From the NCBI RefSeq assembly GCF_014196765.1, contig NZ_JACIEE010000016.1, positions 1-61,802 on the forward strand: a DNA stretch of 61,802 nucleotides. The letters run 5' to 3'. The stretch comes from Mycoplana azooxidifex (GTDB taxonomy: Bacteria > Pseudomonadota > Alphaproteobacteria > Rhizobiales > Rhizobiaceae). The notes under the pieces are model-generated. The model worked only from the letters and a program-made list of their open reading frames with translations, ran no database searches and had not been told where the DNA came from. This document shows positions 28,238-36,848 of the stretch, in pieces (positions within the stretch are counted from its first letter, which is position 1; each line of letters opens with the position of its first letter). The translations under genes and the position numbers were made by a program.

Positions 28238-30055
28238 CTAGCCTGCTCCCCGGGGGCCGGTCTTGCGCGGTCCGAGATAGGGCTTGCGCTCATTTTCCAG
28301 AGTATTGGCGGTGTGGCGGAGTCGCAGGAGGTCCTTGCGCGCCACGAGGCCCAGCAGCCGGCCCGTTTCGGGATCGACCACGGGGATCCGCCCGACGTCG
28401 GTCGCGAGCATCAGGTCTGCAACATAGCCGATCGTGTCCTCGGGATGGGCAACCGGAACCGAGGTATCGGATACGCGCTCGTCGAGGCTCTGGTCCGCAA
28501 GCGCCGGGTCCTGCTGCCACCGCAGCGCATCGCCACGCGAGACGACGCCCTTCAGTCGTCCGCTCTCGTCGACGACCGGATAGATCCGGTGCGTTTTTTC
28601 GGTGGTGGCGAAGAAGGCGGAAGCCTCGCCGACGCGCATCCCTGCGGGAAGCGTATCGACCTCGTCGATCATGATGTCGCGGGCGCGGGAATATTCGAAG
28701 GGATCGATGCCGTACTCGCGGGTGATGTGCTGGCCCCGCCTGGCGATCTTCTCCGTCAGGATCGACCGGCGCAGGAGAAGCACCGTCACGGCATAGGCGG
28801 AAATCGTCGCCGCAAGCAGCGGCAGCAGGCTCGAAACGTCGCCGGTGAGTTCGACCGCGAAGAACGTCCCGGTCAGCGGCGCGCGCATTGTGCCGCCCAT
28901 CATCGCGGCCATGCCGAGCAGCGCCCAGAAGCCCGGATCGCCGGGAAGCAGCAGGCCGACCAGCCATCCGAGGGCCCCGCCCAGGATGAGGAGCGGCGCA
29001 AGCACCCCGCCGGACGTGCCTGACGACAGCGATACCAGCCAGATGGCGGCCTTCACCAGGAGGATTGTCAGCACGGCCTGCGGCAGCATGCGGCTGTTCA
29101 AGAGGTCGTCGATGATGTCGTAGCCGACGCCGAGCGCGCGGGGCTCGATCAGGCCGCCTAGGCCGACGGCAAGGCCGCCGATCGCCGGGCACCACATCCA
29201 GTGGATCGGCAGCGCCTCGAAGGCATCCTCGATCCGGTAGAGCAGCGTCGTCAGCAGGCCTGATTGCAGGCCGGCGATGATGCCGACGACGGCGCAAAGG
29301 CCGATGCCCCACCAGGGCAGGTCCATGTGGAACTGCCGCGGAAAGAGGGCGCCTGCCTCGAACAGGAAGGGACGCCAGCACGCAGAGACACAGGCGGCGA
29401 GCGCAACAGGAATGAAGCTTCGCGGCTTCCATTCGAAGAGGAGGAGTTCGACGGCGAGCGTCACTGCCGCGATCGGCGAGCCGAAGATGGCGGTCATGCC
29501 GGCGGTTGCGCCTGCCACGAGAAGCGTCTTGCGCTCGGCTGCGCTCATATGGAAGCACTGGGCAAAGAGCGATCCGATCGCCCCGCCGGTCATGATGATC
29601 GGCCCCTCGGCGCCGAAGGGGCCGCCCGTGCCGATGGAGATTGCCGAAGACAGGGGCTTCAGGATGGCGACCTTCGGCGACATGCGGCTTCCTCCGATGA
29701 GGATCGCCTCGATGGCTTCGGGAATGCCGTGGCCACGGATCTTTTCCGATCCAAACCGGGCCATCAAGCCAATGACAAGGCCGCCGATGACAGGGGTTGC
29801 GACCATCCAGAGCGAGCGCGGGGCGTCGGCGGGGGAGGTGGCCGCAAGGCTCAACTGCCCGAACCAGGCGAGATTGGTGACGAGCGCGATCAGGATCACC
29901 AGCAGCTTCGCCGCAAGGGCGCCGCCCGTGCCGACGACGAGCGCCATGCCTATCAGCGCCAGCACACGCCGATCCGTCGTGAAATCCCCGGCCTCGCGCC
30001 GGGCGAGGCCGCCCGTGAAATCGTGCGGCCGGTGGTGGGGCTTCGTCTGCGGCAT
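28238..30055 (-). CDS. CLC-type chloride channel/antiporter with CBS domains
   Basis: 605 residues from the ATG at 30055 (MPQTKPHHRP); the frame is open to 30112, but that start would lie inside the operator. The CLC signatures are GHGIPEAIEA, GGPFGAEGPIIMTGGAIGS and GTSGGVLAPLLILGGALG; the gating glutamate of the GREGP motif is kept (GAEGP, the Arg replaced by Ala). About ten hydrophobic segments are followed by two CBS domains (about residues 450-600), which in relatives bind adenine nucleotides and tune transport. Convergent with the 96-residue gene and divergent from the MarR regulator. Likely a Cl-/H+ exchanger in acid or osmotic response (family knowledge). Confidence 0.92.
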   Translation of the reverse strand: MPQTKPHHRPHDFTGGLARREAGDFTTDRRVLALIGMALVVGTGGALAAKLLVILIALVTNLAWFGQLSLAATSPADAPRSLWMVATPVIGGLVIGLMARFGSEKIRGHGIPEAIEAILIGGSRMSPKVAILKPLSSAISIGTGGPFGAEGPIIMTGGAIGSLFAQCFHMSAAERKTLLVAGATAGMTAIFGSPIAAVTLAVELLLFEWKPRSFIPVALAACVSACWRPFLFEAGALFPRQFHMDLPWWGIGLCAVVGIIAGLQSGLLTTLLYRIEDAFEALPIHWMWCPAIGGLAVGLGGLIEPRALGVGYDIIDDLLNSRMLPQAVLTILLVKAAIWLVSLSSGTSGGVLAPLLILGGALGWLVGLLLPGDPGFWALLGMAAMMGGTMRAPLTGTFFAVELTGDVSSLLPLLAATISAYAVTVLLLRRSILTEKIARRGQHITREYGIDPFEYSRARDIMIDEVDTLPAGMRVGEASAFFATTEKTHRIYPVVDESGRLKGVVSRGDALRWQQDPALADQSLDERVSDTSVPVAHPEDTIGYVADLMLATDVGRIPVVDPETGRLLGLVARKDLLRLRHTANTLENERKPYLGPRKTGPRGAG

Positions 30056-30094
30056 GGCATTTCTCGTCGCTGTTGTGTTGAAGGCGGCTGCAAA

Positions 30095-30113
30095 TACATC
30101 GTAATACGACATA
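30095..30113. promoter_or_regulatory. Second copy of the shared palindrome, CLC promoter
   Basis: Read on the minus strand: TATGTCGTATTACGATGTA, identical at 16 of 19 positions to the site at 27851-27869. It begins 40 bp upstream of the CLC start, in the 182-bp region shared with the divergent MarR gene. A MarR dimer would fit a site of this size, but the regulator was not shown to bind it. Confidence 0.55.
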
Positions 30114-30237
30114 AATCAACAGAGGAACTGGCCTGAACTGACCGCCGATTGCCCTAGCCCATCGGCCGCTCCTGCGGTAAGCCGGACAAAACGGTCTCGC
30201 CGGGTCGGGCCGGCTACTGAGCGCGGGAGCGGGGAGA

Positions 30238-30657
30238 ATGCCGAAAGACAGGCTGAGCGATGCCGACTACGAGGCCCTCTCCAACCTGCGCTACACGCTG
30301 CGTCGCTTCATGGATTTCAGCACCTCGGCCGCGCACCAGGAGGGGCTTCCAGCCCAGCAGCACCAGGCACTGCTGGCGATCCGGGGCTATCGCGGCGAGG
30401 AGGCCATGACTGTCGGCAAGCTTGCCGATCAGCTGCTGATCGCCCCTCATTCGGCGACGGAACTCGTGGGCCGGCTCGTCGCGGCCGGCTACGTGACCCG
30501 CCAAGTCGATCCCGCAGACCGTCGCCGTCAGACCCTCGCGCTGACGGACAAGGCCCATGCCATCCTCGAGCGGCTGACCGCCATCCACCTCACGGAAATC
30601 CGCGAGATGGCGCCGCGGCTGATCGACATACTCCGCGCGCTCGATGTGACGCGGTAG
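30238..30657 (+). CDS. MarR-family transcriptional regulator
   Basis: 139 residues. The winged helix is recognisable: helix-turn-helix MTVGKLADQLLIAPHSATEL, then the wing VTRQVDPADRRRQTLALT with the conserved D-x-R-R segment. The length and the helical ends match the family, which binds short palindromes as dimers and releases them on binding small aromatic or other ligands. Divergent from the CLC gene, with the palindrome at 30095-30113 between them. The start ATG 30238 has GGGGAG close upstream. Confidence 0.9.
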   Translation: MPKDRLSDADYEALSNLRYTLRRFMDFSTSAAHQEGLPAQQHQALLAIRGYRGEEAMTVGKLADQLLIAPHSATELVGRLVAAGYVTRQVDPADRRRQTLALTDKAHAILERLTAIHLTEIREMAPRLIDILRALDVTR

Positions 30658-30693
30658 TCGTTTGCATGGTAGCGGCCTTGTTGTACGGCACTC

Positions 30694-33387
30694 TCAGGCT
30701 TCACCAGCCTTTGTGCGATACATCGGCAGCCGAACGATGAATTCGGCACCCACTGCCTTTCCTTCCGAAAGACAAAGCTCTCCACCGAAGCGTTTGACAA
30801 TCTGTCGGCTGATCGGCAGTCCCAAACCAACGCCACTCGCTAGGGCATCACGACCGCGGTAGAATTTTATGAATATGTTCTCGCGATTATCCGCTGCGAT
30901 GCCGGGGCCATTGTCCTTGACGCGAGCCTCGTAGCTCGCACCCCTTCTCAAACTGGAGACCATCACCTCCGGCCCCTTGTTCGGGTTGTGTTTGATCGCA
31001 TTCGAAATCAGGTTGATGAAAACCTGTGTCAGGCGATCACGGCTTCCGATGACGCGGACGTTTCGGGCGCGGCGGCGCCTGATCTTCACACCAGCTGCCC
31101 GCGCCAACGGCTCGCAGGTCTCGATGGCGTGATCGATCGCGGCTTCCGGATCGAAAGCCTCGTTCTCCCATGTCTGTTCACCGGGATCCTGCGTGTTCAG
31201 GTCGAGAATTCCGTCCAGGAGGCGGGTCAGGCGGAAACTCTCGGATTGAATGATGCCAAGGAAATGGAGCTTGCGGGCTTCATCGAGGTCCCTGTGCTCG
31301 AGCAGGATTTCGCTGAAGGAGCGGATCGAGGTCATCGGCGTGCGCACCTCGTGGCTGACCTGGCTGAGGAATTCGTCCTTCTGGATGTCGATCTCGCGCA
31401 ACTGCCGGTTCGCCTTCGCCAGCTCTGCCGCCGTCGCCTCGATCTGCTGGGACTTGCGTTCCAGTTCGGCCGAATAGGCGCGGATCTGCTCCGCCTCACC
31501 GGCAAGGCGCTTCAATTCCTCCACGCCGATCGTCTCGCTCGTGACGACCTGTGAGACGAGGGAGCGGGCCGAAGCGGCGCCGACGTTGGCGGCCAGCCGC
31601 GCCTCCACCAGCGAAATGAGTTCGTCGCTGGCGATCGAAGACCTTTCATGGGTCTCTTCGGCCTGGAACAGCAGGATCGTTTCCTCCGGGCCAAGGATAC
31701 GTCCCGCCAGCTGCCGCAATTCCGAAATCCGCGCCGTGCGGCGGATTACGCTCAACTCGCTCTCAGTCTGCCGTCGGAAGACATCGATGAAAAGCGTTGC
31801 CTGCAACTGGGCAAGCGGGGTCGGTTCCGTCAGGAGGGAGACGCCGATGAAAAGGGCGATATTGATCGACATGCTCCAGAACAGGGCGTGCACGAGCGGG
31901 TCGAATTCGGTGAGCCCGAACAGGGCATGCGGCTTCAGCCAGAACCAACCGAAGGGCCCGTTTTCGATGACTTCCGCAGAAAGCAGGAAGGCACCTTCGA
32001 AGCTCGGCAGGAACAGCGTGTAGCACCATATGATGAAACCAGCCGAAAGGCCGGTAATCGCGCCCGCCTGTGTTGCGCGGCGCCAATAGAGGCCGCCGAC
32101 GAGGCTCGGCAGGAACTGCGCCACGCCGCAAAACGAGATCAGCCCAATCGCCGCGAGCGCGCCCGACGTGCCGCTCAGCCAAAAATAGACGAAACCCAGC
32201 ATGATGATGACGCAGATGCTCGTGCGTCGCACGCGCAGGATGAAGCCGCGCGTGGTCTGCCCTCCGGCGGAGGCCACCATGCCGAGGCCGACCGCGATCG
32301 GCATGACGATGTGGTTGGAGATCATCGTCGACAGCGCGATCGAGGAGACGATCACCATGGACGTCGCGGAGGAGAAGCCGCCGAGAAAGGCAAGCAGCGC
32401 AATCGCATCCTGGCCGGCGGTCAGCGGCAATGTCAGGACGAACAGGTCGGGATCCGATCCCTCCGGGAGGAACCGCAGTCCCGCTATTGCGATGGGCAGG
32501 ATGAAGAGGCAGATCAGGAAGAGATAGAGCGGGAACAGCCAGGACGCGGTGCGCAATTGTCGGTCCGATGTGTTCTCGACCACTGTCACCTGGAACTGGC
32601 GCGGCAGGCAGATGACGGCCGCGCCGGCAAGGAAGCACAGGGCGACCCAGCGCGTGCCGAAACTGTCGGGGTTCGCGAGGCTGACGGGCGCATTCTCGAA
32701 GACCGTGGCCGACGTATCGGCCAGCGCGAAGACGACCCAGAGGCCGACCGCGAGCAAGGCGGACAGCTTCACCAGCGCCTCCACCGCGATGGCGGCGATG
32801 ACGCCGTGGTGGTGCTCGTTGACATTGATGTTGCGCACCCCGAACAGGATCGAGAAGACGCAGAGGCCGATCGCGACCCAGAAGGCCGTCACAAAATCGG
32901 GCTCCAGCTCGACGCTCGCGGCGACGACGGCGCCGGCGGGAAATGTGATCACCTGGAAGCTCGATGTGAGGGCCTTCAACTGCAGCGCGATGTAGGGCGT
33001 GGTGCCGATCAGGGCCATGATGGTGATCAACGCACCGAGGGCGGGGCTCTTGCCGAACCGCGCCGATATGAGGTCGGCAATGGAGGTCGTGTTATAGACG
33101 CGACCGACGGTGACCAGCTTGCGCAGGAAGAGCCACCAGCCGGCGAAGACCACGACGGGCCCCAGATAGATCGTCACGAACTCCGCGCCGCTTCGCGCGG
33201 CTGAGCCGACGGCTCCGAAGAAGGTCCACGACGTGCAGTATATGGAGATGGAAAGGGTATAGACGAGCGGCGAGGACAGCCACCCGGACGGCCCCCTGGA
33301 CGCCTTGCGGTCTCCGGCGAAGGCGACAAGAAACAGCAGCGAAACGTAGGCAAGGCAGACGAGGACGACCAGGTTGACGGGCAGCAC
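30694..33387 (-). CDS. Sensor kinase fused to a sodium:solute symporter domain
   Basis: 897 residues from a GTG at 33387, 4 nt after the preceding stop. Residues 1 to about 490 form an SSS-type membrane domain with about 13 helices (GDRKASRGPSGW, GGFSSATSMVIVSSIALSTM). The cytoplasmic part has a coiled linker, HisKA with EFLSQVSHEVRTPMTSIRSF, and HATPase_c (NLISNAIKHNP, VKDNGPGIA, GVGLGLPIS). Relatives such as CrbS and PrlS link uptake or sensing of acetate-type compounds or proline to two-component output. It ends a three-gene operon with a receiver protein and a small membrane protein; an ScfR-type regulator fragment nearby also fits short-chain acyl metabolism. Confidence 0.92.
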   Translation of the reverse strand: MLPVNLVVLVCLAYVSLLFLVAFAGDRKASRGPSGWLSSPLVYTLSISIYCTSWTFFGAVGSAARSGAEFVTIYLGPVVVFAGWWLFLRKLVTVGRVYNTTSIADLISARFGKSPALGALITIMALIGTTPYIALQLKALTSSFQVITFPAGAVVAASVELEPDFVTAFWVAIGLCVFSILFGVRNINVNEHHHGVIAAIAVEALVKLSALLAVGLWVVFALADTSATVFENAPVSLANPDSFGTRWVALCFLAGAAVICLPRQFQVTVVENTSDRQLRTASWLFPLYLFLICLFILPIAIAGLRFLPEGSDPDLFVLTLPLTAGQDAIALLAFLGGFSSATSMVIVSSIALSTMISNHIVMPIAVGLGMVASAGGQTTRGFILRVRRTSICVIIMLGFVYFWLSGTSGALAAIGLISFCGVAQFLPSLVGGLYWRRATQAGAITGLSAGFIIWCYTLFLPSFEGAFLLSAEVIENGPFGWFWLKPHALFGLTEFDPLVHALFWSMSINIALFIGVSLLTEPTPLAQLQATLFIDVFRRQTESELSVIRRTARISELRQLAGRILGPEETILLFQAEETHERSSIASDELISLVEARLAANVGAASARSLVSQVVTSETIGVEELKRLAGEAEQIRAYSAELERKSQQIEATAAELAKANRQLREIDIQKDEFLSQVSHEVRTPMTSIRSFSEILLEHRDLDEARKLHFLGIIQSESFRLTRLLDGILDLNTQDPGEQTWENEAFDPEAAIDHAIETCEPLARAAGVKIRRRRARNVRVIGSRDRLTQVFINLISNAIKHNPNKGPEVMVSSLRRGASYEARVKDNGPGIAADNRENIFIKFYRGRDALASGVGLGLPISRQIVKRFGGELCLSEGKAVGAEFIVRLPMYRTKAGEA

Positions 33388-33391
33388 GGCG

Positions 33392-33652
33392 CTACCGTCG
33401 CTCGGTCGGGTCGGAGCGGGCTTCCGGATCGCCGCCGGGTGCCTGATGCGCGTGGCGGGCCACCGCGATGGCGACAAGGATGGCCGCGGCCCACACCGCA
33501 AAGATATAGACGACGATCCACGGAATGCCGCCAAGCGTACCGGGCGTGGCGAATATCCGGATCAGCGGCGGCATCAGCAGCAGCGCTGCGGAGATCGGGA
33601 GCATCACCGCCAGGTCCCGGAAGCCCTGGCCGTCGGATCGCCTGGTCCCCAC
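33392..33652 (-). CDS. Small membrane protein of the SSS-kinase operon
   Basis: 86 residues from a GTG at 33652, 1 nt after the receiver-gene stop and 4 nt before the kinase start. Two membrane helices are visible (LAVMLPISAALLLMPPLI and IPWIVVYIFAVWAAAILVAI). Small two-helix proteins commonly precede SSS transporters and are thought to act as accessory subunits; here it would accompany the SSS sensor domain (inference). Confidence 0.8.
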   Translation of the reverse strand: MGTRRSDGQGFRDLAVMLPISAALLLMPPLIRIFATPGTLGGIPWIVVYIFAVWAAAILVAIAVARHAHQAPGGDPEARSDPTERR

Positions 33653-33653
33653 G

Positions 33654-34025
33654 TCAACCTCCCGTCAGTTCGCGGACCCGGTCAATGACTTCCGCATTGG
33701 AAAAGGGTTTGGTGATGAAGGCGGTTGCACCGGTCGTTTCTGCCGCCTTGCGGTCGGCCGCCTGCCCCTTGGCCGACAGCACGATCACCGGCAAGGCCTC
33801 GAGCGCCTTGTCGGAGCGCACCGAGCGCAACACGTCAAGACCGCTGATCCCCGGCAGCATGAGGTCGAGGATGAGCGCCGAATAGGTGTGCCTGCGCAAT
33901 TGCCGGAGCGCCTCGACCCCGTCCGGCGCGGTGTCGATGTCGAAATCGGCCCGTTGCAGGATGAAGCTCAGGGACTCCATGATGTTCGGCTCATCCTCCA
34001 CGATGAGCACGCGCGTTTTGAACAA
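33654..34025 (-). CDS. Stand-alone receiver-domain response regulator
   Basis: 123 residues, receiver only. It has the acidic triad (VEDEPN), phospho-acceptor Asp in ALILDLMLPGISG, VLSAKGQ and the FITKPF lysine-proline. There is no output domain, so it may relay phosphate or work through protein contacts. First gene of the operon with the small membrane protein and SSS-kinase, its presumed partner. Confidence 0.9.
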   Translation of the reverse strand: MFKTRVLIVEDEPNIMESLSFILQRADFDIDTAPDGVEALRQLRRHTYSALILDLMLPGISGLDVLRSVRSDKALEALPVIVLSAKGQAADRKAAETTGATAFITKPFSNAEVIDRVRELTGG

Positions 34026-34116
34026 TGCCCCGCGACCTCCCCTTCACTAAAGCATTTTTGTTTTATCCTACACATATCGCGCGGCGGCGGGATACATTTT
34101 TGATACTGCGGCCGCG

Positions 34117-34980
34117 TCACAGGAAGAGGTGCGCCTCCTGGCGATGACTGCAATCTTGCCGTGGGCACAAGCGACAGGACGTGCCGACCGGGAGGATTGC
34201 TTTCGGGTCGTTGCCGTCGATCCCGTCGCCATAGACGACGCGGCCTGCCTCGCTGGCTGGGCAGGCCAGCATGATCGAGAGCAGACGCCTGGGCAACACC
34301 ACCGACTGTCGCGTCTTTTCGATCGCCCGGGCTACGAAGAGAAAACGGTCGCCGGACGGCAGTTCGCCGAACGACCGCACCACCGCCCCCGGAGCCTGAA
34401 AGGCAGCATAAATCGCCCAGAGCGGACAGGCATTGCTGTAGCGCGGCAAGGGCAGGCGCGGCAGGGGAAGCCGCTTCGTGACATAACCGGACGGATCGGA
34501 GCGCATGAAGGCGAAATGCACGCCCTCGGCGCCCGGACGGCGAAGCGTTGCAAGACGGTGTGCGGCCTGTTCGTAGGAGACGTCGAACTTCATCGACAGC
34601 AGGTCAAGATCGTAGCGCCAGTGCTCGGCGGCGGCGATGAAAGCATCGTAGGGCATCAGGATCGCTGCGGCGACATAAGCATGGAGCGCCGATGTCGCCA
34701 AGGCGTGCGCCTCTTCGGAAGCGAGCGCCGGGTGAGTGGCGACAATCGCCTCCACGGTCGGGCGCGCCATCTGCGAGGTGGCCTCCTTCAGCAGGCGAAA
34801 GCGTCGGGACTGCCCATTCTCGACGACCGAATCCTCGTCGGACCAGGACGCACCGGCCGGTAGCCCTCCCCCGTCGTGGTGGCGGAGATAGTCTGTCGCG
34901 ACCTGTTCGAGGTCGGCAAAGTAATTGTCCGATTCGAGCATGAAGGCATCGACCTGTTCGGTCGACGTGCCGGAGGTTAC
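34117..34980 (-). pseudogene. C-terminal part of an ScfR-type (short-chain fatty acyl) regulator
   Basis: The intact ORF runs from an ATG at 34941 (274 residues), and similarity-like sequence in frame (STEQVDAF) continues upstream to about 34970. It matches the DUF2083 C-terminus of RamB/PrpR/ScfR regulators: ILMPYDAF, FDVSYEQAAHRLATL, and the Cys cluster GTSCRLCPRQDCSHRQEAH. Full family members have about 460-480 residues with an N-terminal Xre HTH and an ImmA-like region, both missing here. The break coincides with the end of the T3SS TPR gene (stop at 34977-34979), so the gene was probably cut when the T3SS block arrived. The fragment lacks a DNA-binding domain. Confidence 0.75.
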
Positions 34981-35213
34981 ACGAATCTCGGGATTGTCAG
35001 CTTTTCGAGTGCGCCGAGCGCGCGTTCGCCGGCACCATTTTCGATCAGCGCTGCTGCCAGCGTGCGCAGGATGCCGGGGTCTTCGGGCTCGATGCGGTTG
35101 GCGATCAAAAGGAAAACGAGGCCGCGCCCCTTCTGGCCGCTGCGCATGTAGATATAGCCGAGCGAATGCATCAACTCGGCGGATTCGGCTTCCACCTTAT
35201 CGGCTCTGTTCAT
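34977..35213 (-). CDS. Small TPR protein of the T3SS locus
   Basis: 78 residues; the ATG overlaps the previous stop by 4 nt. The pattern ELMHSLGYIYMRSGQKGRGLV and DPGILRTLAAALIENGAGER is about two TPR-like helical pairs. Small TPR proteins occur in rhizobial T3SS loci (Y4yS-like) and as needle chaperones (SctG/SctY-like) in others. Given the needle-like small proteins here, a chaperone role is plausible (inference). Confidence 0.6.
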   Translation of the reverse strand: MNRADKVEAESAELMHSLGYIYMRSGQKGRGLVFLLIANRIEPEDPGILRTLAAALIENGAGERALGALEKLTIPRFV

Positions 35214-35596
35214 TCGATATCGCCTCCCTCCTCCATGCGCGCCTGAAGGTCGCGCCGGCGGTCGACCTCTTCTTCCAGCATGGCCCTGGCGATGGAGGTC
35301 ACGTCCTCGTTGGCATCGAGACGGGGCAGGACGGCGGTGATGACGTGATCGATCAGGCTCATCGTCCGTTCATTGCCGAAGATGCCGGAGTCCTTAATTT
35401 CCGGCATGGTCAGCTGGTCGATCTCACCCTTCAGCGAAGCGCCATGTGCAAGGCTGCCGCGCCGACGCACACGCAGCGCACTTTCGAACGCTTCGATCTG
35501 AGCACGGCTGACCGGATCGGCACGCTTGGCCGCTTCCGTCAACGCCTTGTCGAGGCGCTGACGCTCGATAGTGACGGGTCGCAGCGTCTCGTTCAT
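35210..35596 (-). CDS. T3SS-locus hypothetical protein, 128 residues
   Basis: AGGAGG 6 nt upstream sets the start. The protein is hydrophilic and helical, beginning MNETLRPVTIERQRLDKALT and ending in an acidic ARMEEGGDIE. No membrane helix or signal peptide. I do not recognise it. It lies between sctD and the TPR gene in one transcription unit, so it is likely a T3SS accessory or chaperone-like protein. Confidence 0.7.
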   Translation of the reverse strand: MNETLRPVTIERQRLDKALTEAAKRADPVSRAQIEAFESALRVRRRGSLAHGASLKGEIDQLTMPEIKDSGIFGNERTMSLIDHVITAVLPRLDANEDVTSIARAMLEEEVDRRRDLQARMEEGGDIE

Positions 35597-35624
35597 CGCG
35601 AACCTCCTGAACGTGTGCTGCGCG

Positions 35625-36560
35625 TCATAAAGTGAGCTTGAACTCCTGCCCGGCGCGTACGACGAGGATCTGGCCGTTCTCGATCGACTTCAGCATCCAG
35701 CCGTCCTGTAAAGCGGCACCCGGATACCGGCGCTCGCCACGGGCATCGACGACATAAGGATTGTCGCCGAAGAACACGGCTTGGAAGATGAATTTCGGGG
35801 CATCGGTAACGGCGGCTGCCGAAACAAGACTGGTCAGCACGTAACGTCCGCCATGGGAGCGGTCGAACCAGCGCTGCACATCGCGCCAGGCATCCATCCT
35901 GGTTGGCGGCACCTGTCCCGAAACGTCGATGCGGCGACCGTCAGCCGTCACGGCGAGATTGCCGAGATCGGCTTCGGCGATCTTCTGCTGCAGCGTGCCG
36001 ACGATTTCGGCGTCTGTCGGGGCGGGCGAGGTAGCGGGAACGGTGCCGACCGTCAGACTGTCTTCCGGGGAGGCGGCTTTCTGCGGCAGAAGGCCCGAGA
36101 TGCCGGCCTGTACGGCGACGATCGGCATCACCACCAAAGCGACGGCCACAACGGCGACATACGGTCCCCAGCGTTTTGTCATCAAGCTAGAGGATGCATC
36201 ACGGGCGATGCGCAGTTTTGCATCGCCGACCACCAGCGTGACCGGCAGTTTGGCACGGCAGCCGTAACCGCGCTGAATCGGCGCACGGCCCTCGACGATC
36301 ACGGGGCCGCCGATGGCGTTGACCGCGACCTGTTGGCCGTAAAAACGCAATTGCAGATGTTCCTGGGCGATATCGCGGTCCAAAAGGACGAGATCGCAGC
36401 CCGGCGAGGAGCCGATCGTGCAGACGTCGCCGTCGATCGGCGCACGCACGCCATAGTGCAGGCCCGACAGCACGTCGAGTGCCAGTGCTCCCGGCTTCGT
36501 TGCAAGAATGGCCGGCGTCAGCGCCGTGGCGCTGGGGTAACTCAGACTATTCGACGACAC
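35625..36560 (-). CDS. sctD: T3SS inner-membrane ring protein SctD
   Basis: 311 residues from a GTG at 36560 with AAGGGGG 7 nt upstream, preferred over the ATG at 36593. The N-terminal cytoplasmic FHA-like domain (VLSGLHYGVRAPIDGDVCTI, SSPGCDLVLLD) is followed by one membrane helix (YVAVVAVALVVMPIVAVQAG) and a periplasmic part with a BON-like ring-building motif (LAVTADGRRIDVSGQVPP). This order matches SctD/YscD, which with SctJ forms the inner rings of the basal body. Confidence 0.85.
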   Translation of the reverse strand: MSSNSLSYPSATALTPAILATKPGALALDVLSGLHYGVRAPIDGDVCTIGSSPGCDLVLLDRDIAQEHLQLRFYGQQVAVNAIGGPVIVEGRAPIQRGYGCRAKLPVTLVVGDAKLRIARDASSSLMTKRWGPYVAVVAVALVVMPIVAVQAGISGLLPQKAASPEDSLTVGTVPATSPAPTDAEIVGTLQQKIAEADLGNLAVTADGRRIDVSGQVPPTRMDAWRDVQRWFDRSHGGRYVLTSLVSAAAVTDAPKFIFQAVFFGDNPYVVDARGERRYPGAALQDGWMLKSIENGQILVVRAGQEFKLTL

Positions 36561-36654
36561 GGTTGCACCCCCTTCATCGAAGCAATTCTGCACAAGACCG
36601 ATTGGCGCAAATCGGCCACGAAAACCACACCGTCATAGTGGGTGGCGTGGTGGT

Positions 36655-36681
36655 GGCGCGGACGATTTTGCCGCCCGCGCC
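36655..36681 (-). terminator. Hairpin after the small T3SS gene, possible attenuator
   Basis: GGCGCGG (36655-36661) and CCGCGCC (36675-36681) form a 7-bp GC stem with a 13-nt loop, starting 8 nt past the stop of the 52-residue gene on the minus strand. There is no U-run, so it is more likely an mRNA-stabilising or partially terminating structure that lowers sctD expression relative to the small protein. Confidence 0.35.
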
Positions 36682-36689
36682 GAACCGGA

Positions 36690-36848
36690 TTAGTTCTGCG
36701 GACGCTGCTTGGTGGCGTCGAGCTCGGTCTTCTTCTCGGTCGTGATCTCGGTGATCTTTGCCGACTTTTCGATGGCTGCATCGAAAGCAGCTTCCATCTT
36801 TGCGATAGCTGCGTCAGAACCGCCAGAAGTAGGGCTTACAGTAGCCAT
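36690..36848 (-). CDS. Small T3SS needle/filament-like protein A (52 residues)
   Basis: The ATG at 36848 follows GGAGG by 6-7 nt. The Ser/Gly-rich N-terminus (MATVSPTSGGSDAAI) has no signal peptide, followed by a helix MEAAFDAAIEKSAKITEITT and the tail KKTELDATKQRPQN. The tail is shared with the protein at 46900-47358. Small, helical, Cys-free proteins of this size beside sctD are typical of needle or other early T3SS substrates, but I see no firm SctF match. Transcribed toward sctD. Confidence 0.7.
   Translation of the reverse strand: MATVSPTSGGSDAAIAKMEAAFDAAIEKSAKITEITTEKKTELDATKQRPQN

Noticed and set aside
28290-30119. A 609-codon minus-strand frame in another register of the CLC gene
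   Set aside because: The CLC frame has all family motifs; this one is Arg/His-rich and lacks any.
31648-33204. A 518-codon plus-strand frame
   Set aside because: Antisense to the SSS-kinase, with the charged low-complexity look of a shadow frame.
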